Origin: Apostichopus japonicus
Taxonomy: Eukaryota; Echinodermata; Holothuroidea; Aspidochirotida; Stichopodidae
Length of the DNA stretch: 64,000 bases
Assembly (NCBI RefSeq): GCF_037975245.1
Contig: NC_092575.1
Coordinates: 26,819,841-26,883,840, forward strand
Direction: 5' to 3'
This document shows, piece by piece, positions 34,949 through 47,380 of the stretch. The position numbers and the translations under genes were made by a program. The notes under the pieces were generated by a model that saw only the letters and a program-made list of their open reading frames with translations, searched no databases and was not told the origin of the DNA. How positions within the stretch are numbered: the first letter of the stretch is position 1; every line of letters begins with the position of its first letter.

Positions 34949-37900
34949 TCAAGGTTTTTTCGTTCGTTTTTTCTTCAGGACTTGACCTTCACCAGTGAAT
35001 GGCTTGAATAATACTTCTTCCGTCTACACAGCAAAGACAAAAGTGAAAATAATTAAAACAATGAGATTCCATAATCAACAATCAAATCAAGAGAGTAGGT
35101 TTTTCTTTACAAAATGATCAAGACTGTTAGTTCTTCTAAATTACAGAATAAAGTAATAAATAAAGACACACAATCAAAGCAAAATATCTTATGACTTTCA
35201 AAACAATCAAGGAAACATTGGTCAGGGAATCAGATTTTTTTTGACAGAGCATCTTGTCATCATTATTTATCAAAGACATTGCACCTTAATTGCCTCAAGT
35301 TCACTCTTGATCAGAAATTTAATAAACTTATACCCTTACTAGGATGCATACATGACACCAAATTCTCATATTCAGGCCAAATTACAAAATTTTGTCTCGT
35401 TTATTCATTTAAAAAAAACAGTTTCTAGTCATGAATCATTCAAACCCATGGACTAAAATTTGTCATTTTTAGATAAGACTTTACAGATACATAGAGATTT
35501 TTTTACAAAAACGGTGACTACTTTATTAATCTTTTAACACTAACAACCCTGTAGCAATAAAACAATGTTGTCTACTTCTTAGTCATAGATGGTTTCGTCG
35601 ACCTTATTAACAACAATTTAACAATCTGGTCCAGCAGTTTGCTTACAAGATACCCACCTCGTCAACTGAGTTAGTATTGGATGGTTTCCCCGATCTTATA
35701 AAACAACAATTTAACAATCTGGTCTACAATTAGTATACAAGATACCCACCTCTTCAGCTGAGTTAGTCATGGATGGTTGTGCCAACCTAATAAACAACAA
35801 TTTAACAATCTTGCCAATTATTTACAAGATACCCACCTCCTCAGCTGTGTTCATTGTGGATGGTTTCACCGACCTAATAAATGTCAGGGTACCTCTTTTA
35901 TAATCATAGTTGGGGACACCTCTGCAAAAGAAAAGAAAACTCAACAAACTTAAATAGGATTCAGTAACACAGGTTCAAAACGTGTAACTCAAGGCAAATG
36001 ATAGCTTTTAATATTCCTTATAATGTAATGAATAACCAAAAGAAAAATAAATGTGATAAAATCCCCTAAAAACTTTCCTAAATACCATTTCCAGAGTGGT
36101 TCTATAAACAGCCCAAGGACAGGATTAAATTCTTCGATATGAGTTACCTGTCACAACTCCTGGGTATTTTATAATTCAAAATCCCTTTAGCAGTAAAACG
36201 TTTGATCCAAAACAGAGAATTAAAGAGTAAAACCACATGACACACCTTTTATAGATTAAAGGCTCCAGGGGAACTGGTTCTGACTTTGTGTTCTTCGTCT
36301 TTCCGTCTAGGCGTCTTCCCTCTCCTGTAAAGGCCTGCGTAGAATTATAAAGTACATGTGACTACAAGGCTTTTGTCTGATCATATGAGGGAATTATTTT
36401 AGCGCTAACATTTTGAGAAGTGTGTCTCTTGTAAAGTACTATGGTTCCTATGGAGAAAACTGCTATACAGCTGTGCATTTGTATAGCAATTTGGCCACCC
36501 ATATTGTATAGCATTTTGTGATGCGATATCAAGTAAATTATTGATTACACTGCTACTGTAACAATATGGGTCCACCATGAAGTAAACCAACAAGCCTCCC
36601 TTGGTTCACCATGAAGGAACCAACAAGCCTCCCTGGATTCACCATGAAGGAACCAACAATCCTTGCTGGGTTCACCATGAAGGAAACAAACAAGCCTCCC
36701 TGGGTTCACCATGAAGTAAACCAACAAGCCTCGCTGGGTTCACCATGAAGTAAATTAACAAACCTCCCTGGGTTCACCATGAAGCTAACCACAGCAAGCC
36801 TCCCTGGGTTCACCATGAAGTAAACCAACAAGCCTCCCTGGGTTCACCACGAAGGAAACTAACAAACCACCCTGGGTTCACCATGAAGCTAACCACAGCA
36901 AGCCTCCCTGGGTCCACCACGAAGGAAACCAACAAGCCTCACTGGGTTCACCATGAAGTAAACAAATAGCCTCCTTTGGTTCACCATGAAGCAACCAACA
37001 AGCAGATTCTGGTAGTGATACAAAAACTTGATTGATATGCTCATATGTTCACAAGGTTTCAGCGAACTTAAAACTAATTTTTAAAAAACCTTTAAAAATT
37101 AATAAATGAAAAACTGACTGGAAAATTTTAGCCGACTTTTCCATTAAAATAAAGTTATCAGCAATTTTGGATTCATGTATGGTATAAACATATGTTCATA
37201 AAACTGTTTGTGATTACATAGTGACATAAACTGAGTAAATCAATCCAGGCATAGCTTTCGTCCTCGTCCTGATAACCTCAGTTTGTGACTCTTTGCAATA
37301 CATATTACACGTCACTAGGGTTGGGCGATATATCGAAAATTATTATTATCGCGATAATTTTTTTTCAAGACGATATTTTTTGAGGATTGAACAAATGACG
37401 ATAATTTCTTGTGAAAGAAATTTGAAATAGATGTAGAAAAAAAATTCTCTGTTTTATGTGTAAATGTTATTCTAGCATTCCATGGTTAAGAAAGTTGAAA
37501 AGAAATATTTTATCAACTTCATTTACTGACTTTTGAACTTCGTAAAAACCCGTTCTTTACAACATTGACTGTATAGAGAACAAAACTCTGAAAATCAGTA
37601 GAGAAATAACCAATTGTGTACGAACAGTAAGTTGGTATACCTTTCTAATTTTACGAAAGATCGAGCAAAATACTTTCGAAAAATTCATGCGAAACTGGCA
37701 TATCGTGCTAAATGCAACAAGTGTCATGTAAACAAGGCTCTAGTACACCCATTTATGAATAAACCAGAAGACCACATCTGGTGTAAAGCGGGAGAAAGAA
37801 AGTATTTTCTAGAATTTCCACACAAAAAAAATAATAATAATAATATCCTACCATAGTTAAGTGTATAGTAAATAGCCTAACCACTTCGTCGGTTACGGAT

Positions 37901-40900
37901 CTCATGACGTAACAACAAAAACACAACTAATTGTATTTTGCGAAGTTGATGATTTCTACAAGGACATGGAAACAATACTTAGCATTAAGTTAATCACGCC
38001 TGGTGGCCTAAAACATGGAATTACAAGGTTTACTTTCATAAAGATGGCCATACTGTAGCTTTCGGGGCCTTGATATCGTGCTTCAGTATGTCTGTATGGT
38101 ATAGACTGTGCTTCGTGTATCATGGGGAATAGATTGTTTTGTTCATGCGGAGGAGTCGGTTGGCTTGAGGTGTGTTTTACTTACCTTAATGTTACGGGGA
38201 TATTTACCTACTTTCCTTGAACGTCTAAGATAATATTTCGCAAAACTTTACGGATCCTTTACTGACTGACCTAATTAATTCTAGAGTGGAGCCAAAAAAG
38301 TTTACTCCATGAAAAGTTTTTTGGAACCGTGCCAAAAATTGTTAACAAACAGGTGTTAGACAGGGGGGTGGTTTTGCAAGGTACCTGAGAAAATTTGAAG
38401 CACATTGTAGCCTACCGTGATATTTAAGTACGGTTAAACACTGCAGTTGTAAACTGATTGTTAGGCAGTCTAGAAACGGGGCTTTGCCGCACGTAGTTTG
38501 TTTCATAATATCGACAGTTTTGTAAGTTAAACTCTATAAAGATTGTAAGACAGATTAATTCTCTTTTCATTTTATCACATAATATAGCTACTCTAACTTG
38601 TCATTTTAAAACTTTCATCAGTTTCGTGACAATTTAAATTCATAAAGTTAGTCAGTATTTTGAATCCTCAATTGCGAATTTTTTATCGCCAGACACGAAA
38701 AAAATACTTAACTTTTCCGGGGGCCTTCGCCCCTGGACCCCTACAAGGGGTTCCACCCCTTGACCCCAACGTGTCTCTAAGGCGGGCCCTGAACCCCACA
38801 CCATTATGCCCGGTGTGTTTGCTGCGCGAAAACACCGGTAGGAAATCAGCAGTTGTTTTTAGTGTGTTCGCGAACACACTAAAAACAACAAGAAAAAATT
38901 ATCGTAATTATCGAAATATCGCGATAATTTTTGAACTATTTATCGTGACATTAAAAAGCAAATATCGCCCAACCCTACACGTCACACTAACCATAAATGT
39001 GTTCTGTTCAACAAATTCCTTCGCATGATCTTGCCCATCAACCTGCATATCCTGGATTTAAAAATAAAAAATTAAATTAAAATATATTTATCAATTAAAG
39101 AACTAATCAGTCTCATGTATTGTAATTTTCTTTTAATGAGTTAGCTACTTAGGTGTCATTCTTGTGCTTAAGAAACTGTGATTCTGCCAATTTTAATTCG
39201 AATCCAGGCCATTTGTTGTTTAGTACAGGGACAACAGTAACATGGACTACCAACCCAAAGCAGGATTTGGCAATCAAGTAAAAGCATGCTTTAGTAACTG
39301 AATCAAATTTTATGCCCAAAGTAAGTATGACTACTTTAAGATAGAGTATCTGATCATAAAAAAATGGTTGACCATTTGAATCACAAATCACGACAAAAGA
39401 TCAGTTTGGTGACCTCTCGATGGCTGGATTGTTGCACTTGTATTCATCTAACTTTAAACCCAAAATGAGAATCCAATGGCTCAAACTTTTTAGATTAAAT
39501 TAGATTTGAAAATATGATCTATACTTGGTGAAATATAAATAATTCTATTAAACTTTGGCAAATCCCCCTGACCGAGAAACTTATGTCATGGTAACATCCC
39601 CTCTTAATGTTTGGGGGTATATGATCTAAGCCTTCTCAACTAACACTCACATTAATGTGGTATATTCTCATTTATACCTTCACTTTGTATTACTGATATA
39701 TTTCACTCCACCATAATCTGTCTTTTAAGTTAATGTAATGGTGTCAGCAATGGGAATCCAGCTGACACCATCCAAATAACTGAGCAGTTTCACTTGTGAC
39801 ATTTTGATATTAACTGGTGTGTGTGTGTACAAGAGCTAAAACCAGTGGCATAGGAAGGTACTTTTGAGTGGGGGGGGGGGGCTGAAGACTGATGGACGGT
39901 CTGGGGGGAGGAGTCTAAGGGGAGGGGGTGAAATTTATGCATTTCCAGGTGGCCTCAAATGCAATTTGGTGCAATAAAGCACACTTCAACACCCACTCCA
40001 TTTTGTAAACTTAATTTTGTATTTTCACCTGGCCTTAGATGCAATTTGGTGCTCCAAATGAGATTTTTTTTCTCATTTGGAAATGAAAAAGGGGTTTTCT
40101 GACTTGCGAAGTGGGGGGGGGGCGGAATAATACTTCCGCCCCTCCACAATTTTCACTGGGGGGGCTGGCGCCCCCCAGCCCCCCTGGTTCCTACGCCCTT
40201 GGCTAAAACAACCATCTATTATAAAACTCTCTCTAGAAGAAATACTCACTTCTTGGTCATGATGGTTAACTTTAGGTTTTTGCGGCTCAACGTAACCGAC
40301 AGGAGGTGCAAACTCGACCTAATACAAGAAAAGGCAAAACAGAATAAATTATCCAATTTTTACTGCAATCAGCTGAGGATTAAACCCCAATCTGACAGTG
40401 AGATCACTGAAACAAGTGCAGTGAGTTTAGTGCAACTGGCTAGTAATTAGAATTTACATTTAAGAACAAACACAACTTCTGCAATGATTCTTGTTTGTAA
40501 ATTGACCAGGCCTAGGAATGGAAATTTCCTAGTCCTAGGATATCTCTTTTATGTCGTATGCTTGTGTTTGTCTTCTTTCGATATATTAACATACTACATC
40601 TAAAACATCTGTGCTGTGACATCAAATGCAAGAAACTTTGGAAATATTTTGATTTAATTTACTGTGAGAGATGTTACCCTGCAATAAATTTTCCTCAATA
40701 TTTAGTTTGGTGTACAGTGTCTGCCCAACTTAAGATCAGATTGTCCGAAGAAAACATTCGAACAAGAGACAATTGTTAAGAGGTTGTGTCTTAATATTGT
40801 TCATAGCTGATATTCTTTCCGCTATGTCAAAACTCCATCATTACTCTTCTAAGACATTTACGCAAAACCTGTCATCAAATTTGCCTTATGTCTTTTATAA

Positions 40901-43900
40901 GCAAATGTTTATTTGGTTACTTTGAAACAACTTATCATTGTCTTCCTAGCTTTACTTTATCTATGCTTAAATTTGTTTTAAAATGAACTAGAAGTATTGA
41001 ACAGAATTCTTGGTGAAATGACAGATTTGAAGAATCTCTGAAAGAGAGTACTTACACTCATATCACACTCAATAATGGACACCGCATTGCTGGGTTTTGT
41101 CTCTAAAACTAACAGTTCATAAACCTAAGGATTAAATGAAAGAAAGAATTAAGGTAATTTTAAATCTGCCAATCATAACTAATTTGTATCCTTTAGATTT
41201 TCATAAAACAGATAGCGAAGCCTTCTTTAATACAACAAGCAAGCAAATCAGTGGAAGGATTTCTTATTTTCAAATCCATTCTGTTTCAAGACCAAATTAA
41301 CATTTTATTATCCCATCTCATTACACCTATAACCTGATATCTAAATCAAGTTAACTAGCTAGTTCTATCAAGAGCTAAAATTTGAAATAAATTCCCTAAT
41401 TCCAAATTCAAAGCAGGATAGAAAGCATTGGCAAGACCCTCCCCACCCCCTCCCCACCCCCCCTCCTCCCTCCTCCATAAAAAAATAGACAAATAGTGGG
41501 AAAGGGGGAAAATAATGACAAAAAAAATACGTAGTTGCCATGGTAACTGAGGTCAAAAGCTCACATGATCTAAGGTCAAATGTATGTTTTTAGTGCAGTT
41601 TTGCTGGCGAATTTAAATCTTTACTTTTAGAAGTGCAGCATAATACTTGGTCATTCAAGCCATAAAGTGACCATCACAAACATGTCATTACAATGAACCC
41701 ACCAACCTTTTTATTGTACTTTATTGCAATCAGGTCTCCGTTTGTCAGACATGCAAAGCTCCTTAAAACATTTTCCAGACTGTAATGGAAAGAAGTCAAG
41801 GACACATAACATGAATGATACCAATTTAAATATATTTTTACATCTGAAAATATCCAGCAAAACGAAAGAATTTTTCTTTTTAGACTTTGTTTAATGACAG
41901 TGTCATCATTCAATGCCCGATTTGAATTATAAATTGGCAATTCACAGAAAGGATAGTCTACTGTTTTGATAGAAAATTCTCTTTTTTTCTTAACAGGAAT
42001 GACTTGAAAGGATACACAGCCTTTGGATTTGAGATGTCCAGAAAATCCACATTTTGCGGTTGAAATTTTGAGTAGGTCGCTACTGGCAGACTTGCACTCT
42101 CAATTTCTATCAGATCACCTTCCTCCAGAAGTAAATTCTGCATCATCTGAGAAGAAGAGTAAAATAAGTATTAATCAAAGGGCAATCAGTTTTACATCAA
42201 TTAATCAGAACAGAGTGTTGGGTATAGCCAGGATTTCAAAATTATAAGAGGAATTAAAATTAGTTCAGTTGATGCACACATCTGATATTTGAGAAGGCCA
42301 TAATCACAAATGATTTCTTAATACGACAACAATATGAATAATTTCTAAAACATACTCCGATATGTTGGTTACTACTATCAACTTTTAGCTCAGTTATGAT
42401 TAATCACTATTCCAAGATTGGAGAAACCTTGCTGAATTTCCTGGCAAAATGTTTGCTAATGCAGTACTTTGAAACAGTGATCACTAGCCAACTACGAAAC
42501 ACTAAAATCCAATCTTACAAACATATCATTTGAGATGTCTGAAAGAACGCAAAATGATAGCTCACCCAGTAAGGAATGTGAATCTTTCCTTCATCTGCTA
42601 CAAACTCCAAAACTCCACAATGTGTCACTTTCTCTGCATTCTTCTTGGAGGATAATTTGAACAGCATCGGGTATTCAATGCTAAGTTTTTCTACAGAAAA
42701 ATGAAGCCAATACCGTAGACAATTTCTCACTTTCTTATCAGTGACTAATAATAATCATAATAATAATTTTAATACTTATTCATATAGCGCATTATACCGA
42801 CGGTCTCAATGGGCTTTACGAGAAACAAAATGAGTACAAAATTACAGCATAGTAGAACAAAAAACTTAAAGATACAAGACTGCAAAGATTATTTGTACCA
42901 TATGTCTGCAAACTACAGCAATACTCCAGAGAGTTTAGGATCACTGTTAGAATGACTCACTTAAATATTCTCGCAGTAAGCCTTTGTGCTGAATACTGGG
43001 ACTGGGTCTTATTTTATATTCCTACATTAATCGTAACGTCTGAAAACTTACCTAAAGTGTCTAGAGCTGATGGTGGCATGATAACTAAGAAACGAAGAGA
43101 GAGAGAGATAAAGATAGATACAAATGTAAAATATGACAACCACATTTCGTAGGATAACAAATGCATGCCAAACACTGACTTAGGAGAAAGACACACACAC
43201 ATGAAAAAAAACTAGGCAAGACTAAAACACAATGACAAACACACAATATAAAACAGTTTGATATTTGATAAATGGCCTGGTAACATTCTTCATACATCGG
43301 CTCACTCTCAACAATGTAATTTTGAATATATATATTGAAGGGCAGTTTTCTGGTCACAAGATCTAAACCATGCAAGGCATTAATTTATTGTAACTTGTGT
43401 ACTATCCCTACAGATCTAGTCTACAACTTTCAATAAAACAACATCAGAATTAACATGTTTGGCTTTATACAAAACTCTTACTTTAGAAGTACAGAGGCTG
43501 GGCCTACAGTAATTGTGCATTTAAAAGTAGGGCAGAAAATTATAATATACAGTACTTAACCGATGAGGTGTACATTCAAACAAGGTCTAGAAACCTTTAC
43601 ACCAGCAATCTTTAATGGCATCACATAATTCTTGCCTCCTGTAAGTGTTATCATATTAGCTTTTTACATGTACCATCGCCACTGTTTGCATACTGTACCC
43701 TTGCTACTGTGTGTATACTGTATCATTGCTACTGTACACGTGTACACTTTTCATTGTTACTGTTTAGGTATACTGTACCACTGCTGCTGTGTTTGTACAC
43801 TGTACCATAGCTACAGTGCATAAACTGTACCATTGCTCCTGTGCGTACAATGTACCATTGCTACTTTGTATGCACACTGTAACATTAACTACTGTGTACA

Positions 43901-46900
43901 TACACTGCACCATATCCACTGTGTTCATACAGTATACTGTACCATTGCTACTGTACATTACTGTACGTATGACAACTTTTCTTGATGCTTTACTGTACAT
44001 AGCAAACATCTTCAGGACTTGAATGAACTATGCAAGAACCTATTGTTTTACTTACATTAGCAAGCTTGGAAAATACTTATTTCATGTTGGAAAAAAAACT
44101 GTCAATTGTGGACAACAATATATACTCACTCTTGCCACCGCTCTCCAGGTCTGCTCTTGGCACAGAGAGCATACTCACAGAGTAGCATCTATACTGAGTC
44201 TTAAACCTCTGTGGGAAAGGTCCTCGAAACATGTTGTATCCAAACTGTCAAAAGAAAGAAACTAGTATAAAATGTGACTTTGAAGTTGTTAGAAAATACC
44301 AATCTGTATTACTTTAAAAATATATATTTCAATAACCATTAAACCACCTTCACCGTTTGTGTCTTTGTGTTTGATTGTTTAGTTACATTTGCCAAACTCA
44401 TTTAGAGTAATCTGAAAATATTCTGTGCAGCAAGACTTATAAATATTATTAAGCAATCAAACCCTGTTTTCCATTTAACCGTCAGCCAGTTGAATAGTTA
44501 GCCAGCTGAAGAGTAATTTATGCTATTCCACAGAGCTTCCATGATGCATTTCCTTATCCTTCTGGTACATAAATGGAGATGACATAAACAAGCTAAAAGT
44601 GCAGACTCAGTGAATTGGAGAGTGATGATGGTGGGGATGGGTGGGGGGGTGGTTGACATAATCCATAAAATTGACAAAATTGTTTATTACCTCAACACCC
44701 TTAGACAAAGGTGACCTTTTCTTCCCAGGTAAACTGGGGATATATTGATGTTGACCCCATCATGATGACATCATGATTTAGATCCCCACATGTTGTATGT
44801 TTAAAGGGAGGGATAGCATTTTGAGGGCCTCTCATAGTGTTGGTAGTTCAAATGCCATGGTGATAGTCAAAAGTCCCATTGTAGAACACCTCTTTCAGAA
44901 ACAAACATTTGGCATGATTAAAAATACAATGCCAGAAAAAAAGGTTGCTGTTGGAAGTCTTGTTATTTAAGTGCAATGGTATGTTTTCAATGTGAATTAC
45001 AGCTTGGTTATGAAGTTATTGAATGATCTGATCTTGTTTGGCTTAATGTTTGTTAATGTAAACAACCACAGCTATTCATGCTGTTTCTAGGGATGGCAGG
45101 GCAAACAGGTAAAAACTGAAATCTGGCCACATTACCCTAGATCTACTCTTGTCCATCCCAAGCAATGTAGGTTACAAATTACTATACTGTAATAGGTCTC
45201 TATATATGATGCACAGTAGGCTAGTAAGTGTGCAATTACTGTGTGAAATTTTCCAAAATTGGTCGATACATTTTCTATTTTCCTTCAAGCAAACATTCCA
45301 ATGAATTCTGAATTTTCCACAACATTTTCTAGTTTGCTGTGAAGCAAACGTTCCAATGAATTTTGCATCATCTTCTGGGATAAAATTGGTTACTTATTTA
45401 CAATCCGTACCATTCGACTACCTAACAGGCTAAAAGAGAATCATTCATGTGACACACCTATTCACTGACTGTTATTCTTTTGATTTGGGAGACGGAAACC
45501 AAGCCGATGCGAGCACACACGTTCAGCCAGATTATACAGTTGTTATTCTGCCGATTTGAAGTAAGCTTTCCCATTCATATGGTATGGATTCTAAAGTTAG
45601 GCCTAAAATTGTATACTCTGAATTGGTTATGTTACAGCCTGGGGTGAAATGTGACAGACACATACAGTTGTTACATAAATTAATTATGTAACTTCTTAAG
45701 TCTATTTTTCTTTGCCATCCACAGAATCAGTATTTGTGAAGGCTGGGTTTGGTAGCCCGGGTAACACACAATGATACAGTAGGCCCTAGTCTAGCAATAT
45801 TGGTACAGGAGTGTAGGATGAGGAACAGTAAAACAGTTTTAATAACAAGAACTGATGTAGGCATAAAGATATAGTCCTGGAAGTTATCATTATAGGCCTA
45901 TAGTCTAGGATGTACGTAGAAATACCCATGATTAGGCCTACAGGCTATTCTAGAGTGTGTAACACTGTTACTGTTCCTAGGTATCTAGAATGAAGTTTTT
46001 ATTCGCGGAACTAGTACCCGTGTACAACCACTTTGGAATATGATGCAATGAAGTAGGGATAGCAATAAAAACATCGTCTGAAGTAATGAGAGATATGCAA
46101 AAGCTAAGATAACACTGATAACTACAAACCATCTTGATTTTTTCTCAATGCAAAGTCTTGAAAGTTCGAGGCAAAAAGAAATACACTGAAATAAGACATT
46201 TACTGTTACGCTGATGTCACGATCAATTTACTACCAATCTGAAGCTATACTAGCGACCTCAGCTGAACATTCCAGCCGCATCTTCATCCATATGTTTAGA
46301 TCATAACTGTGCTAGATTTAATTGTGAATTACCGCCCTCGTTTCTGTAAAAGTTTCACTAGTTTATAAACTACTGTACAGCTTTCCCGATTTGTATAAAT
46401 AACACTATGTGACAAACTAAGCCTTTGATCATTTTCATCTCTCAAAGAATTCATTCGGAACCTGAAGACTCAATGCCAAGATGGGGAATTGACAGGGCGG
46501 GATTGGTCAATAAAGGCAGGCTACCGTTCTAGGAAATTGACAAACATGTGCAACAGAAAAAATAATTTGAAATAACTGCATGCGGAAAAACTTTCCTTTG
46601 GACCGTTATTGCCCTCGTTGCTAATTCTGCTAACTTATTAGGGAATAAGGCTATGCTTCATATTCTGTTGGTCTGCTAACGAGGAGGTTAGAGCATGAGC
46701 GTGCACAGGATTTCAAATGTAGGGGATAAATTTAAATCAGTCGTTCTGTCTTAGATATTGAAGTCATCCTTGAAATAGATTCATGAATGTGAGCTGAAGC
46801 AAAGTAAACCATGTCATAGTATATTTTCATGGATTAGATGATTTACTTATTTACCGGAAATATATACAGATGATCGTTGGCCCAACCTCAAATATTCCTC

Positions 46901-46992
46901 GATATAGGAAAGAAAACAAATAGAATAAAGCATCTTACCGACCACAGTGTGTAGAAAATGAGAGGAAAGGTGATCATGCTTTGCACTTCCAT
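34949..46992 (-). CDS. UFD1: UFD1, ubiquitin recognition factor in ER-associated degradation
   Basis: UFD1 pairs with NPL4 as the adaptor that lets the p97/VCP ATPase extract ubiquitinated proteins. Minus-strand exons: 44244-44130, 43084-43052, 42690-42566, 42146-42016, 41779-41707, 41124-41056, 40318-40250, 39051-38992, 36334-36246, 35921-35837 and 35023-34949 (stop TGA). All phases agree; the total is 924 bases, 307 residues plus stop, and human UFD1 is 307 residues. Landmarks: [69 protein letters not shown]. Two p97-binding SHP-type motifs are visible: [10 protein letters not shown] in exon 36334-36246 and [11 protein letters not shown] in the last exon, which ends KKKRTKKP. The start is uncertain. 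The first core exon opens FGYNMF where human has MFSFNMF. An upstream exon, 46992-46939, would add 18 residues beginning MEVQSMITF, in phase; a separate exon supplying only the Met is equally possible. Donors GTATCC (after 42016) and GTTGGT (after 41707) are weak. Confidence 0.5.
35581..35837 (-). repeat. Tandem partial copies of a UFD1 exon and its donor
   Basis: The 3' half of exon 35921-35837 with its donor (GAGGTGGGTATC on the minus strand) and following intron is repeated, with change, at about 35741-35820, 35646-35740 and, in part, 35581-35645, period 87-95 bp. The first two extra copies keep an open frame related to the exon ([14 protein letters not shown] and [14 protein letters not shown] against [14 protein letters not shown]) and keep the donor. 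Confidence 0.5.
36569..37003. repeat. Minisatellite, unit about 36 bp, in a UFD1 intron
   Basis: About 12 units of GGTTCACCATGAAGTAAACC followed by AACAAGCCTCCCT, with small length changes. It lies about 235 bp upstream (in transcription order) of UFD1 exon 36334-36246. Confidence 0.5.
37316..38977. mobile_element. 1.66-kb hAT-type element beside a UFD1 splice donor
   Basis: Perfect 15-bp ends TAGGGTTGGGCGATA are inverted at 38977. Perfect 8-bp target duplications CACGTCAC lie at 37308-37315 and 38978-38985. Subterminal AT-rich stretches with ATCGCGATAATTTTT occur at both ends. The interior has no long frame. It sits in the UFD1 intron between exons 39051-38992 and 36334-36246; its right duplication begins seven bases into that intron. 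Confidence 0.5.
38852..38889. repeat. Perfect 38-bp palindrome
   Basis: GTTGTTTTTAGTGTGTTCG is followed at once by its exact reverse complement, with no spacer, centred at 38870/38871. It lies near the right end of the 37316-38977 element, just after a GC-rich segment. Confidence 0.5.
39842..40202. mobile_element. 361-bp MITE in a UFD1 intron
   Basis: Imperfect inverted ends CCAGTGGCATAGGAAGG and CCAAGGGCGTAGGAACC, each next to a long G or C run. It ends 48 bp from UFD1 exon 40318-40250. No target duplication seen. Confidence 0.5.
42747..42812 (+). repeat. Second copy of the dispersed repeat, with TAA-rich lead
   Basis: CATATAGCGCATTATACCGA then CGGTCTCAATGGG, preceded by a (TAA)-rich stretch. 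In a UFD1 intron, about 55 bp from exon 42690-42566. A weaker relative may lie at 34205-34270 (TTTATATAACACCTTATCC). Confidence 0.5.
43640..43980. repeat. Diverged minisatellite in a UFD1 intron
   Basis: Repeated TACTGTACCATTGCTACTGT-type units of about 25-35 bp with uneven spacing, roughly 11 copies, between UFD1 exons 44244-44130 and 43084-43052. Open frames through it are incidental. Confidence 0.5.
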
Positions 46993-47177
46993 TGCTGAAA
47001 GTTAATATATTTCAAGGCACCTACATAGACAATCTTCATATACCTACAAAGTATAGACTAAGATTAAACATTAAAAATAAAACATTAAGGTCTCTTAACT
47101 ATTAAAACTGCCAGAAAAAACATTGAGTTATACAATAAAATTTACTAAATCAGTAGTTTCAAATACGAGTAAAAATA

Positions 47178-47380
47178 TGTCCAGAATGATGGTCAGTCTT
47201 TTGTCAATGCAGATTAAGTATCATTTATGAAATATTGCATTTTGACATTAAAAGGATTTACTATGTCCTTTAAAAGGATTTACTATGTCCAGAATGATGG
47301 TCAGTTTTTCTTTAATGTAGATTAAGTATCATTTATGAAATATTGCATTCTGACATTAAAAGGATTTACTAATGTGAATT
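47178..47380. repeat. Tandem duplication of about 105 bp
   Basis: GTCCAGAATGATGGTCAGT...GACATTAAAAGGATTTACTA occurs twice with few differences, and AAAAGGATTTACTATGTCC is also repeated at the joint. Between UFD1 and TPMT. Confidence 0.5.

Noticed and set aside
38660-39028. 122-codon frame through the palindrome
   Set aside because: It runs from inside the hAT-type element into an antisense UFD1 exon and contains the palindrome; not a gene.
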